64,000 bases of DNA from Desarmillaria ectypa. Taxonomy: Eukaryota; Basidiomycota; Agaricomycetes; Agaricales; Physalacriaceae. Below, piece after piece: positions 23,655 to 35,932 of this stretch; within the stretch, counting starts at the first letter, position 1; each line of letters starts with the position of its first letter. Where the stretch lies: positions 1,612,001-1,676,000 of the forward strand of contig JAUDYN010000004.1 of assembly GCA_030407005.1 (NCBI GenBank), read 5' to 3'. A program made the position numbers and the translations under genes. The notes beneath the pieces are model-generated. The model was not told the origin of the DNA and ran no database searches. It saw only the letters and a program-made list of their open reading frames with translations.

Positions 23655-24806
23655 GTTGTAATAAACAATTCTGCTCTCTCTTTGTATGACTATGCTTTTT
23701 ATTTTCTGCTGGGACTACTTAATTATCGCTCACAACGGTTGCCCAGTGTTTTCTGCCGCGTTGCCGAGGTATCAACACGGGTAAATAACGCGTACGCGTC
23801 GCCTAATGATAGCAAGGGGTTGTAGGTTCAACTTCACGACACAGATCGTTTCGTTTTGAACTTGGAAGTATCGGCTGGCTCCTATGTATATCAATGCTCT
23901 TATCTCGGTGTTTCTGCGGGCCAACTTGTTGCGGTGTATACAGAACGGCCCGGGTTCAGAAACCTATCTACATAACGTGAATCTTCTTGAGGCCGTCATG
24001 TGAACTCTCGACGTACAAGTAAGGAATCGATTGCGGTAGGGAATGTTCTAGCTATAACTGAAGTTTCTGACATGTGTTGATATATTGACTCTCGGTCAAT
24101 GTGCACTCGAGGACTATTCTTGCATTGCCATTCCTTCAAGCTGTATATGTATAATGAAGTCATCCAGTCCTTATGTCTAACCAGAATGCTTTTTCAGAGT
24201 CTGGCACTTTGATGTTATAAGGCCCGCAGTTTTCCTTGAGCCCTACGGATTATTGTGGATACTTAGTTGCGTAACTTTTTCGAAGGATATATTGACCCTG
24301 CCAAATTTCTCCGTTATTCGGACTTTTGGTGTCTACTGCACTTTTTCAAGCTCCTGGATATGATTATATTGTTATGGGAAAAAATCAACCAGGGCAGATG
24401 TACATTTCTCTAATGGTGTGGCAATGACGACTGCCTACTGCATTCCGTGTGCAGCAGTCACTGTTGCTCCAATTCGACTGGTTAATATAAAGGGTCCGGG
24501 TCTGATCTGGAACAGGGATGACAATTTGACTACCACTTTAGTGTATATCCGCCTAACAACTGCGTCTTCCATAACAACGGCGATCTCCTGGAACCAGAAA
24601 AATGTTTGCTGGCAATACAGGCATACCACACAGTCTGGTATCAAGATAAGGAAAATATTCAAGTAGAGAAAAAGTCTCAAGTCTGCCGAGTTTGGGATGG
24701 CATCAAATAGAGGAGCAAAAATTTGAAATGGACACAAAGGGGACGGTGGAAAGAAATTTAGTGGTGGAGGCTTTGTTTGGCAGACACCATTACGGTTCGA
24801 CAAGCC
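23655..24806. other. Intergenic interval of about 1.15 kb
   Basis: No gene can be supported. Open frames at 24418-24666 (plus) and 24435-24815 (minus) overlap each other and show no family signature. The region should hold the 3' end of the FHA gene and the promoter of the mechanosensitive channel gene. Confidence 0.5.
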
Positions 24807-27800
24807 ATGTCCCACCGCTTCCTATCCACGTCCCAGGAGGATCTTACTGCTGCCTCGCCTCCATATAGGCCAGAGGCAAGCACCTCCAACCTCGACCAGA
24901 CCCTTCTCGTCTCTCACGACGTATATTCATACCCACCAAGTCCTGCTTATCGCTCCCAGGTAAATATGGCAGAGGATATAGTCGAATCCACCCCTAGGGA
25001 TCCCAAGGAGAAGCCTTCGGTGCACTACCCAGAGCATGTCCAGCCTCCGACGACCATGTACAAGCAGAGCAACGTGTCTCGTCCTATATCGCTTGCGCCA
25101 ACCCTCACCGACGACGAATACGACGACGACAATTACGACTGGAGCGGAGAGGAGGATCTTGTCGACGAAGAAGCCAAGTTTGAGAAGCAGATGGGCCTCA
25201 AGCAGAAGGATAAGCGCTGGACATTTAAACGGTGAGTCTGCCTCTTTGGGACTAGGTCGATCTCATTCAATTTCCACAGCGTCTTTACTCTTCTCTTTTC
25301 CTCTCTCATTGGATCTACATTCCTGGCTGGTATCATTATCACCCCCGGCATTCTCATTCACTACTTCTGGTATCGGAACAATCCTTCAGAACACCGTCTC
25401 TACGTGAAGCAAAACGTACAAGCATGGCTCTTCTGGGCTGCTGCAAATCTCGTTATTTCCTGGTATCTCGCTCTCATTGTCGATATTATTCCAACCATCT
25501 TTCGCTTTATGGTCATGGCAGCCTGGGGCCACGTCTCCGAACATGTAAAAACCCGGATAGAACTCTATTGCTCCGTCAAGAACACATTCAAGCCTGTGCT
25601 CTATGTCGCCAGTGCTTGGGCTAGCTGGGTTATCATCTTTGGGCATATTTTCAATCTCTTCGACACACAGGATGCCTCGCAAAGTAGGGCTCATTACACC
25701 GAAAGGGTGCGTGCTCTCGTTTTCGCAGTAGCGTTACTAGTACTGAGTTTACCTCAGTTATACCAAGTGGTTGAATTCCTCTTCTTTTTTGGTGTCGTTG
25801 TATGCGCACAGAAGATGTTATCGCACGCCGTCGCATTTGCCTTTCATCGCACCGCTTTCAAGGATCGCGTGGACGCCATAACAGAAGCTCTTCCGGTCAT
25901 AGAGAAGCTTCGGGACTACAAACCCAAACCCCCGTCCGGCACTGGTTTCCGATCCGGCTTCCGTACACCAATGTTTGGTCAATTTGGTGAAAAAGATCGT
26001 TACAGCTGGGGAGGGCCGCTCAACGATGATGGGGTTGATGGCGACACCGAAGGAGATGGTGATCGCACTGTCGTCGGGACAACCAGCAGGAAAGGAACCA
26101 TGACGAGCAGCAAGGGCAAGCAACGAACACATTCTTCCTGGTTTAGTAGGTCCCGGAATAATACGAATGTAACAAATCGGGTCCAGTCTGCATCACCTGA
26201 AAGGATGCACGAGATGGGTACTATAGGTTCTCCCGGGGACTCGCGTCCTATGACACCTTCTGGTTTACATCGGTATCCTCCTATAACAGGTACTCCAAGC
26301 CCGCGACACAGCAATGATGGATCCGATATGAACGCTGGAGAAACCATTGCGCAGGCTGCTAAGGTACTGAAGAATGCAGTCCTACACGATGCGCGGAACA
26401 TCAAGGGTGATGATCATACTTCTGGTGGAGGTCTTTTATCTACCGGCGGAGTCGGTAGCGTGGATGAGGCCAAGGTAAGTGGACGTCATTGTCATTGTGA
26501 CACGCTCCAACCTATTGCCTCTATAGCATCTGGCACGGAGTATCTATACGCGGTTTAGGCCGCATCATGTCTCGAGGACGTATCTGTTGCCGGAGGATTT
26601 CTACCCTGCTTTTTCCACTCGTGAACAAGCGGAGAGCGCGTTCCGGCTATTCGACAAGGATAACAATGGGGATATCTCGAGAGGCGAAATAAAGTCGACC
26701 TTGGTGAAGGTTTACAAGGAGCGACGGTTCCTCGCTCGATCTATGAGGGATGTTGGTGCCGCACTGAAGACCCTCGATCACATCCTATTGTTTTTCGCTA
26801 TGGTGATCCTGTTTTTCATCAGTTTGAGTATCTTTGGCGTGGACGTTGGTGACAGTCTGACGAGTGTCTATACTATTGGTATCGCTGCAAGTTTCATCTT
26901 CAAGAGTTCGGCAAGTAACGCTTTCGACGCGATCATGTTCCTTTTCGTTACCCAGTACGTGCTTTGCTTGCGCCACTTCCTTTTTAGCTAATGGCGGTTC
27001 ATCTGCTAGTCCTTATGACACTGGAGACCGCTGCTTCATTGATGGTCAGTATGAACGTCAGTAACTATTGCTCATTCTAACCGCATTGGCAGATGAGATT
27101 TTGGTTGTCAAGAAAATGAACCTTTTCGCCGTACGCACAGCTTTTAGTATCGATTGCTATCAAACCTCACATTCTGTTCCTAGACTGTGTTCACACGCGT
27201 TGATGGCACAGAGACGTATTACTTCAACAGTCAGCTCTTCTCCAAATTCATGTAAGTGTCTTTGCCTCGCCATTGCACTTTAAATTTACACATCTATCCC
27301 ATTTTCAGTACGAATGTACGACGGAGTGATGTACGTGAACTTCACTTAACTGCAACCTGCTCATACTCAACAACATTACTCTAGAAAATGTTTGAGAATC
27401 TTACGATGCAAGTGGCTTGGCGTACGCCTCTAGAGGCACTTGATGAACTAGAAGAATGCTTGAATGCATGGCTGTCAACAGAGGAGAACCGATGGTATGA
27501 GCCAAGTACCTCGATCGTCCTGCAAAATATCGAGTACCAGCGATACATGGAAATCACCATCGGTATCGGACATAATGGGTAAATCCAAAGGACAAATACA
27601 AAGACCATTGTGCTGATCTTTTCTCACAGTACATGGCAAGACTGGGGTCTCCGATGTGCACGTAAGACAGCTTTCCACGCCGCTGTCCAGTACTACTGTC
27701 GGCAGCTCGGTATCGTGGGATACGAGGCGCCACTACCTATCGTATACGGTGACCCGCATACGCAAACGTACAACCCACCACCTTCGCCTGCGGTTGACGG

Positions 27801-28002
27801 TCCGTCCGATGGTGTGGGTATGGGTTCGTCAACGGACAAGCTGCCCGAGACCGTGCACGTACAGAGTGCATCACCGGTGCCAGAACGGATGAAGCCAACG
27901 CTTGGGTTCTTACCACCTGCGGCAACGAGAACAGGCGTGAATATCCGCCAACGGAAGAGTAAAAGTCGGAAGGCCAATATGAGGGGTATGGGAGATGGTT
28001 AA
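24807..28002 (+). CDS. MscS-family mechanosensitive channel with EF-hand (Msy1/Msy2-like)
   Basis: These fungal channels sit in the ER membrane and release calcium in response to hypo-osmotic swelling. The protein begins MSHRFLSTSQEDLTAASPPY with a long cytosolic acidic N-terminus (DDEYDDDNYDWSGEEDLVDE). Several membrane segments follow, such as LLFSSLIGSTFLAGIIITPG and a stretch containing LVISWYLALIVDIIPTIFRF. A Ser-rich cytosolic loop precedes a calcium-binding EF-hand (LFDKDNNGDISRGEI). The pore-domain helices come next (HILLFFAMVILFFISLSIFG), then the MscS beta domain with FLFVTQPYDTGDRCFID and DEILVVKKMNLFAT. The tail is basic (RQRKSKSRKANMRGMGDG). About six introns are present. An earlier in-frame TTG is not a plausible start, so I place it at the ATG at 24807. 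Confidence 0.92.
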
Positions 28003-28508
28003 TAGTCTATTTTCTACGGTGGTAAAATATAATCTTGCATCTATTTCTGGTTTTTCGTTGCTGAACACACAACTACTTTGGTGAACTGGATTCGCTTACC
28101 TTGCTTACTTTAGACATGTCGAATTTTGTAGACTATACCCTTCAAGTACATTCGTAGCATTTTTAACCTGCATTAGCATTGGACGGACCATACTTTTGAA
28201 TTTATCTTACAAATGCATATATACAGGCACACGAAGCGATTACTACACGGTTTATGTTAGTCTAGGAAAAATATCTGGACAATCAAACAGTGCGTTTGTA
28301 TTAGTGAAAAGGGAACAAATTCAGACTCCTGGCCGCGACGGACTTCGACAAAAACCCGAGAGTAACGATTATGTAACCGATTGTTCGGCAACTTTCGGGC
28401 AAAGGAGGAGTCACCATCGTCCATAGAACTCCCTCTACTTGATTCTTTAAAAGTGAGTGCGGTCACTTTGCTGCCCCGATTTTCCTAATGTCAACTATTA
28501 CATAGGCT
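28003..28508. other. Intergenic region upstream of ATP7
   Basis: About 500 bases holding the 3' end of the channel gene and the promoter of the ATP synthase d gene. I see no other gene. Confidence 0.5.
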
Positions 28509-29293
28509 ATGGCCTCGAAAGCAGCCACCACAGCCGTGGTAGGTCGTGAAAAAAAACATAACGGCCCATACGACGTTGACCCTACTCTCCCCAGGACTTT
28601 GCCCGTGTCTATTCATCCTTAGGCCTCGGAAAGGGTTCGTCGATCCGCCTCTTCACAGTCACAGTTAGATTAACAGCGCGACAGAGACCATCGCTTCCCT
28701 CCAAGCTTTCCGGAAAAGACACAGCGAAGCACAACGCATCAACGCTCAATACGCCTCCCAGCCCACCACGGTCGACATTGCCTACTACCGCTCCGCGTTG
28801 AAGAACCAGGCTATCGTTGATGAGGCTGAGAAGCTTCTCAAGGCGTTCAAGCCTGTGACGTACGATGTTGGCTCGCACATCAATGCTATTGAGTCGTTCG
28901 AGGCCAAGGCAGTGAGTGACATTTCTGCAGGAGCCCCTTGATAGGGATTGACTATGGCTCTAGGTTGCAAAGGCCCAGGAGACCGAGGCCAAGATTGACG
29001 ACGAGCTGAAGGAACTACAGGCTACCCTTGCTAACATCGAGGGAGCACGTCCATTTGACCAATTGACTGTAAGTGTTACCCGAAGTTGTATCTTCTAGAA
29101 ATGCCTACATATTCAATAGGTCGGCGATGTTGGAGAGGCGCACCCTCGCTTGCTAGAAGTTGTCGAGACTATGGTCAAGAAGGGCAAGTGGACGGTGCCA
29201 GGTACGAACTTCCTATACCCTATTGCTTTCATACATTTTAAAGGCATATTTTCAGGATACAAGGAGAAGTTCGGCGACCTCAACCTCATGTAG
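28509..29293 (+). CDS. ATP7: Mitochondrial F1Fo-ATP synthase subunit d
   Basis: Subunit d is part of the peripheral stalk that holds the F1 head still against the rotor of the mitochondrial ATP synthase. The first exon is MASKAATTAV; spliced exons continue DFARVYSSLGLGKETIASLQ, AFRKRHSEAQRINAQYASQP and, with a short Thr-Thr link, VDIAYYRSALKNQAIVDEAE. A coiled helical middle and the sequence LTVGDVGEAHPRLLEVVETM lead to the family ending WTVPGYKEKFGDLNLM. Five short introns interrupt the 785-base locus; the second one uses a GTTCGT donor. Length, about 172 residues, matches fungal Atp7. It converges on the hydrolase gene, the stops lying only about 75 bases apart, so their 3' untranslated regions probably overlap. 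Confidence 0.93.
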
Positions 29294-29369
29294 ACTGTAT
29301 AAATCATTGCATGGGCGTGATATAGCACATCAATTCGAGAATTTCACCATATGTTACCTAGCGTCTGAA

Positions 29370-30570
29370 CTAAACATTATTTCCAAACGTCTTCAGCAGC
29401 CACTTCTGTATGACGTCCCGTGCAATTTGCTGCCTGTTCCTCTCCATGAACATCATATGTCCGTTACCGTGTATACCTACGCCAACGAGATTGATATGGT
29501 CAACAGCGACGCCCGCTTGCACGAGGTAATTAGCGGTGCAGTTGTCATACAGAGCATGATAACTAGACTCAGACGTGACCATGAGGGTGGGTATGCCAAT
29601 AAGATTCACCAATTGCCTCGCTGGAGAGGCCTGGTGATAACAGAAAACGTTTACAGACGTATCGTGATAAACCAAGTCCCGTACTAGTTCGTCTGGAGAA
29701 TTGATCGGCGGCGAATACTGTAAGGGTGATTCGGTGATACCGTAGGGACGGGCAGCGGCTAAAGGTGGAAACACGGCATTCATGAAGGGAGGACCTATTG
29801 GTTCCAATGCAATAACGGCTTGAACGAGAGACGGTCGAGCGTCAGCTAGTATCCAGCCAAAGGAGCCAGATTGGGAGTGCACCATGATAATTGCAGGCTA
29901 GAACATTGTCAGATTCGATCCGGAAGATTATGATCTATGAAGAGCATACTCCAATCTGATCCAAAAGCGCAGAACCCGCCACCTTAATCTTTTCAGAGGA
30001 TTCGAGCTCCGATACGAGACTCGGGACTGTGGCGGCATAAAAATTGTCGAAGATGGGGTCTCCGACGCTGCCGGTGCCAGGCCATTGCGTGTGAAGCGCC
30101 GCTTGTGGCCAGATATTGTAGCGTTCCGTAGCTGTAAAACGGCTCTCAACGTAGGTGGTGTCAAAGGTGGACTGGGGGCCATCTATGCCTTGTTGCCAAG
30201 CAGAGCGTCCTCTAGAAGGCGCATCTACGAGATACAGCTACGACAGGATAAGCCTCGACTACAACAGAACCATCTGATGCATACTCACCTCGTAACCTTC
30301 TCCAAGAAAGTAATCCGCCCAACCAGGTTCACCGTCGATGGTTGCAAGTAGGTTGGTTCCCGTCATACCATGACCATGAATAAAGACAATTGGGAAGGGC
30401 TGGGTGATTCTTGCTGGGACAAGGTGTTCAACATACATAGCTCCGTGCGCGATCGTCGACCCATTTTGTGTTTCGTAGGATTGACCGACGTAAAAGTAGG
30501 AGCGATAATGCAAAACCCCCAGGCCCTTGACGCAAAGGCCTAGGAAAACGACAGCGAAAGTAGATAGCAT
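29370..30570 (-). CDS. Secreted alpha/beta-hydrolase (esterase-like)
   Basis: The N-terminus MLSTFAVVFLGLCVKGLGVL is a likely signal peptide, so the enzyme is probably secreted or vacuolar. The oxyanion-hole region reads IVFIHGHGMTGTN, followed by GEPGWADYFLGEGYELYLVD and APSRGRSAW. The nucleophile elbow is IIMVHSQSGSFGW, where the second Ser is the expected nucleophile. The third-strand acid is probably in IPTLMVTSESS and the catalytic His in VGVGIHGNGHMMFMERN. Two introns, one after the GYE codons and one before PAIIM, restore the fold. Length, about 366 residues, suits the fungal AB-hydrolase-1 group that includes uncharacterised esterases. Substrate unknown. Confidence 0.85.
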
Positions 30571-30965
30571 ACAACCACCTTACGAGAGAACCCGGTCCTT
30601 CGGGCATCGAAAATAGCTGACCCTGCAAAAGTCTTGCAATTTACCGAGTCCCATGCGGTGTTTACAGTGTCGACCGAGACGCGAGACGCGCCACCCCATC
30701 CAGCCCGGAGACTCGTGACTGCTATATCGAACGACGAGTGCTGTAGCACCTGATGTCACGCAGACGCCCAGTAGGAAGGCCATGGACAGTCATTTTTGGC
30801 AAGATGGTCGCTGACAGTCTGGAAACCGGCTGGATGGTGGTAATGAGAGAAGGACGGGGATGACGATGATCCGGCGGCCGGGTGTCCCTCATTCATCATT
30901 TACTTGACATGTAAATACGACCTCACTTCCCCACTTACCACCATCTCTTTCTGTCGTATTCAACG
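30571..30965. promoter_or_regulatory. Divergent promoter region between hydrolase and hexokinase
   Basis: The two genes start about 395 bases apart on opposite strands, so this interval should hold both promoters. Minus-strand open frames here are too short and composition-poor to call. Confidence 0.45.
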
Positions 30966-32903
30966 ATGGCCTCGACCTCTTACCATTTCTTTCGCGATCC
31001 TCAGGCTGTCCTGGATGATATAAACTATCAGTTTCAGCTCGAGCCCAGTACTCTAATTAGTCTCGCCAAAGCTTTCCTCGAGGAATTCAGACTTGGTCTC
31101 TCAAATTATGGGCACCCGATGGCGATGATGTGCGTCGTATCAGTCTCTTTCATTCTATTTCTGACTGGAACATCAGTCCTACGTTCGTCACCGGCGTCCC
31201 AGACGGAACAGAAATAGGGTAAGCGTCGTTCTTGATTGCCTCTCTCTCTCTACCTCAAAACAAACCCGGCAGAACCTTTCTCGCTCTCGATCTGGGAGGA
31301 ACCAATTTGTCAGTTATTCCTGTTTGCTGGCGATGTGTCGCGATAGCTGATAGCTTGAATAGGCGCGTTTGTGAAGTCGTTCTGAACGGCGACAAGACAT
31401 TTTCACTCAGGCAGCAGAAATACAAGGTGTCAGACACCCTGAAAACTGGAGAAGCTTCGGTGTTATTTGGTCCGTTATCTACCTACCCAATCGATTCATC
31501 ACTCATCCATCACCAGACTACCTCGCTGATTCCGTCGATGCCTTTCTGACCACCCATTCTAAAGACTCTGTCCCATCATCCGGCGATTCCCCAGATGTGC
31601 TTCCACTCGGATTGACGTTTTCCTTCCCTGTTGAGCAAACTGCGCTGAATTCTGGGAAAATCCTCACCTGGACCAAAGGCTTCGCTGCCAAACACGCCAT
31701 CGGTCATGATGTCGTGCAGCTGTTACAAGACGCGTTTGACCGAAAGCATATGCACGTTAAATGTGTCGCGCTGGTAAATGATGTGAGTTTTCGCTATATA
31801 GCCTCCTATCCCTGATTAATGCTTTACAGACTGTTGGTGCTCTTCTCTCACGTTCATATACTTCGGGTGGCTGCATGCTAGGGAGTATTTTCGGAACAGG
31901 AACCAATGGCGCATACGTTGAGAAGGTCGCCAGCATCACCAAGCTAGGCAACTCCCCTGCGGCCGCCAAAGGTGGCGTAATGGTCGTGAACACGGAGTGG
32001 GGCGCTTTCAACAATTCGCGAAGTCATCTTCCTTCCACCCCCTACGACAACATGCTGGATCGACAATCTATCAATCCCACCTTCCAAGCTTTTGAAAAGT
32101 TTATTTCTGGCATGTATATTGGAGAAGTTACGCGTCACGTCTTGTTATCACTGATTGACGCGGCGCCAAAACCCATCTTGTTTGGCGGCAAGTCAACGGC
32201 ATCACTCAATAAGCAATGGGGTCTCGACACGAGCGTGATGAGCGACGTGGAAAGCGCCTGGGAAAGCTCAAAGCACACATCGGAGAACCCGACACCTAAA
32301 TTCTCCGACTTTCAGGATTCCAAGTTAGACGAGAAGACAAAGACCAAGCTTCAGGCGATACGGTCCGTTGTCATTAGTCGATTGGGATATGAAGAGGCGG
32401 ATGTTTGCCTTCGCGATGCAGCGGTACGGTATCTGATTTATGTTTGAAATGATGCTCAAAGTGCTGCGTTAGATTGTGAAGTGGGTTTGCACACTCGTCG
32501 CTCGACGTGCAGCTCTTCTTAGTGGTGTCGCCGTTGCTGCTGTCCTCTTACAAACTGAGCGGGCGACTTTTGCCGATGCCCAGAAAAACGGAGGACACGA
32601 CGACTCGGACGAACGCTTCAGAGTTGGTGTGGATGGAAGGTGCGTTGGCTATCTCTCTACTGCGCCGCCAGTTTTCTGAGTAGGTATTCGTAGTTTGGTT
32701 GAATTCTATCCTCATTTCGAGAATATCATGCGCGAATCTATTCGATTTATTGTTGGGGCTGATGTAGAAGAACGAGTGGAAATTGGCATGGCTAAAGACG
32801 GTAGTGGTGTCGGTGGTGCGTACCTTTTCTTCACATGTAAACCTTACCTCATGTTCTCGTGTTAGCCGCTCTGTGCGCTTTGCAGGCCATTAAACAGCAC
32901 TAA
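30966..32903 (+). CDS. Glucokinase/hexokinase
   Basis: This cytosolic enzyme phosphorylates glucose with ATP at the head of glycolysis. The protein starts MASTSYHFFRDPQAVLDDIN. After short exons comes the phosphate-1 motif TFLALDLGGTNLRVCEVVLN. The sugar-binding signature is LGLTFSFPVEQTALNSGKIL followed by TWTKGF. Other landmarks are VNDTVGALLSRSY (catalytic Asp of the phosphate-2 region), GSIFGTGTNGAYVE, VVNTEWGAFNN (glucose-binding Glu) and the C-terminal adenosine region, read as SGVGAALCALQAIKQH after the last intron. The Gly-rich FRVGVDGSLVEFYPHF element appears after splicing at about 32640. Seven or so introns are present. Whether it is the hexokinase or glucokinase paralogue needs a tree; the wording leans towards glucokinase. 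Confidence 0.9.
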
Positions 32904-33420
32904 ATTTAATAATCGGCATATATTGTCGGAATATTGTACACAATATGTATCTATGGGAGACATGCAAGTAAGCGTATCACTGTTTTATAACCTCCTGGAC
33001 ATAGTACTAGATGGATCACTCTGAACAAAGTCATTGAGAGAGCTTAACTGCATCAATACTTGAGGATTGGACTGTCTGCTTCGAACCCGGCGGTGTCTGA
33101 TCTTCCGGTGACTGGTCTGCAGACGTTCGGAATTTAATAAAATAACCTATCTTCTCAAGAGATAAGTCAACGCCAGCTGGTCAGGCTATTTGAGTTCATT
33201 TACTTTGCGCAACACCTCACAAGGACTTGGCATTTTTTACGTTCTCGCGCACCTCAGTCTATTACCACCATCTCGAATGTAGACAGAGCACCTTCTTTAT
33301 TGCCGACAGTTACTCGTACACACCGAGCGAGCGATATACTTGTTTATCTTTGTTCAACGACGCTCCGTGCAGTAGTTTTCGGATCTAGTCACCAATTCTT
33401 TTCCCTACGTAGATATTACA
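32904..33420. other. Intergenic region, no gene seen
   Basis: About 500 bases, AT-rich just after the hexokinase stop (3' untranslated region likely). No open frame of interest on either strand. Confidence 0.5.
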
Positions 33421-33424
33421 TGTA

Positions 33425-34036
33425 ATCGGCTAAATATTCAATCGCTCATACTTGGTCTGGCCCAAATCACAACCTAGCTGCTTTATCTCCATTGTCTGAG
33501 GATCCAGTGGATAAACATGACATTGCAATGGAATGAGCCGCTGGCTCAGGTACAATCCGAGAATCGTTGGGTGCCTTGTATATATTGAGCATCGCGAGGT
33601 CGTTGACAGCACCAATGTAGTCTCCCTCAGGCAGACTCCCAAATCAAGACAGTTGAGATTTGATATAGAGCCCCAATGCGGTTTCCATCTGCTACTGATC
33701 AAACAAAATCGGCGATATCTATAATGCGAGTGTCCTGAGCATCAACCTTGCGGTAAGAACATAAAAATAAGTACACACTAAGATGGAACAACTTTTGCTT
33801 ACCGTTCTTACCTTAGAAATGTTGTACCGGCCAATGCCTACACTCCGTACAGCAACAGTTCCCGCAATGGCCTGTTGTTGGTAAATATACTTTAGAATCT
33901 CTCCTGAGATCGATGGTGAACCCCATTGAATGAGTACGGAAGGTGAAAGGCAGAGTCGATAAGAGTAGTCACCTTCCGAGGCCGGACCAGTTAGGTAAAA
34001 CTCGGATAAGAGTCAGAGTCATGATGGTCGAGCGAG
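33425..34036 (-). pseudogene. Decayed uncharacterised gene
   Basis: On the minus strand a protein-like reading begins at an ATG at about 34024 (MTLTLIR), but within ten codons it must shift frame. It then runs EFYLTGPASEGDYSYRLCLS, a segment ending QWGSPSISGEILKYIYQQQA, and AIAGTVAVRSVGIGRYNISK. A clean intron (about 33755-33814) leads to VDAQDTRIIDIADFV. A TGA follows at once; beyond it the same frame gives ADGNRIGALYQISTVLIWES, then another TGA, and then a shifted frame gives IGAVNDLAMLNIYKAPNDSR. Two stops and about two frameshifts suggest a dead gene, or one with introns I misread. A TATA-like GATATAAGAG lies about 40 bases upstream of the ATG. Family unknown. Confidence 0.5.
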
Positions 34037-34249
34037 GGAGTTCTGACTGTTTCGAATCGGCTCTTATATCATAGGGTAAGGCGCGCAGTAGTCACTCGTC
34101 ACTTGTCGGAGAGGCTGACCCCTACATGTGCAGAGATCTCGGGTCCAAAGAAGCGACGTATCGGATTTGCTGCTATACAGTTTTATGTATCCTTGCTTCA
34201 AGACCAAAGCAATCGTATACCTAAAGCTTCTTGCGCTCGTCAAGACAAA

Positions 34250-34573
34250 TGATCATCTACTTCAGCGTCGTGATACTCCTCTTCCACCTCTTTGCGCGTG
34301 TATAGGATTCAGTATAACCGTCCTTTTCGGGGGCATTATACGCCCTCTTCTCGTTGCAGCTTATGGTAGAATACGATGGAGCTAGTAACTTGACGGCTTC
34401 TTGGATCTTGAGGGCGGAAGGAAGAGTTGCAGGTCGAGCTCGTCGTAGAAGATGAATGCTCCGCCAATGCTGTAATGTACTGCATCCTGACCCCAGATGA
34501 CATGCTGAATAGCGGCATGAGTAAGATGGATGGTTGGGGCCTTCGATGTGGTATATCGTTTTCGGTTGTCCAT
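34250..34573 (-). pseudogene. Truncated relative of the 61.4 kb gene, inverted
   Basis: Read on the minus strand from 34573, this segment encodes MDNRKRYTTSKAPTIHLTHA, then AIQHVIWGQDAVHYSIGGAF and IFYDELDLQLFLPPSRS before a stop. The gene at 61435 on the plus strand encodes the closely similar SVLLAHATIPQVIWGQDSVH, FSFGGVFIFYNELDPQILLP and PSR. The DNA matches well over about 190 bases, with small indels after the PPSR codons that break the frame here; the matching SSIVFYHKLQREEGV stretch continues in another frame. No continuation of the longer gene is found beyond 34250. I read it as a dispersed, inverted and truncated copy. Confidence 0.6.
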
Positions 34574-34619
34574 GGATCGGGATGTGTGGGCCTCGGACGT
34601 GATTCAACTGGTCAGTTCA

Positions 34620-35930
34620 CGTTGAAGTCTGTTTACAGCATGAATCAAACAGTATCGCTTCAGGCTGATGGAAGTCTCGTGTTGTATTACACGGCATTCC
34701 TAGCTAACAGTTCTACGCATTGTGTGGCAATCGAACAGTGTTACCGGACCATATACATCGCGAAACGGTGTCGATTTGAAAGGATCTTCTGAATGGGAGT
34801 GAAGGGAGTCTGCCAGACACATCCCTCAAAAAAAAAAAAGAAGGCTGCCTCCAAATTATGACCAGCAATTAGGTTCCATTTCTGCTCATCTCTTGTTCGT
34901 TCGTTATTTGATACCCTCTTATAGTATATCACTTACATATACGCATCTGGAGAATGGGACAGCGACCCTTTCTTGCCTCCTTACGTTTTGGAGTTTCCAC
35001 CCTTCGAGACCACATCTACGGTGGTCGACACATGCCTAAAGTTCTGACCCTACCTTCAACATAGAAGATGCCGCATAGACCTATTTTTAGAGGCAGGGTT
35101 GACCTTTTCTTGAACGGGTTTTTCGAGCTATGGGACTTGCACGTATACAGATCCCATTCAAAAAAAAAAAAAAAGGCTTTAATTCACCTTGTAAGTGATA
35201 TCGTCATCCTCGTTAACAATCAGGAGGACGGGGGAACGGTGAGTACGCAAAGTCCACTTCAGTTTCCAGCAAGACTCGGAGGACCCTGCACACGGAACCT
35301 GAAGAGATGAGTTTCTGACTGAATATATGGAGAGACAAGCCTTTCTGTATGGAGGTTCGTGCACAGAGCGTACCTCAGAACAAGGATCATTGTCTGTCTT
35401 GCATCTAGTGGTCCTCGGTTTCTTGTAGGCTTGAAGTGGAAAAAGGGCAATACCACCGCAAAAGGACCGCAGAGGACGAGGGCTTGGCTTCCGACTTTCC
35501 CGAATAATAGGCTAAGGTTGTACGCGGAGCAGTTAGGCGGTTGCCGACAAAAACGGGGTTGGGCCATGCAAGCCTTGAGCTGCCGGAGCCGAGACATAAA
35601 TAAATTTTTAAAAAAACACCCTATACAGCATTAGAAGCATACTGCCCTTTTTCCTGGCAAGCAAGGACTGTATGTTCCTGGATAGTTGCACATGCACTAG
35701 CGCAGCACCCTCCTGTTGCAAATATCTGCAGGAATAATTAACGGGTGAAAGCTCGATATACCCTTGTTATGTCATGTTCCAAAAAGGGTTATCTGTGGCT
35801 TGAAGAAAGCTTCGGGAATTTACGAAAGACGACGAGCACTTTATTTCAAAGAATTCGATAAACTTAACCCGAAGTTTAGTTAGAGCTGCTGTAACGATAA
35901 CCGAGCAACTCCAGAGTATATTCTGGCTGC
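34620..35930. other. Gene-poor interval with two long poly(A) tracts
   Basis: About 1.3 kb without a supportable gene. Two runs of A (about 34828-34841 and 35159-35174 on the plus strand) stand out. The open frames around 35050-35630 overlap on both strands and lack family signatures. Such A-tracts can mark old retroposed cDNA ends, but I see no target-site duplication or parent gene. Confidence 0.4.
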
Positions 35931-35932
35931 AT

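Noticed and set aside
25707..25753. Possible intron in the mechanosensitive channel gene
   Set aside because: Removing it breaks the reading frame, while leaving it in gives a hydrophobic segment that fits a membrane helix.
34427..34792. 121-codon plus-strand open frame
   Set aside because: Its first part is antisense to the relic of the 61.4 kb family, and the rest lacks any signature.
34828..35174. Two poly(A) tracts as evidence of a retrotransposon
   Set aside because: No reverse transcriptase remnant, terminal repeat or target-site duplication is visible.
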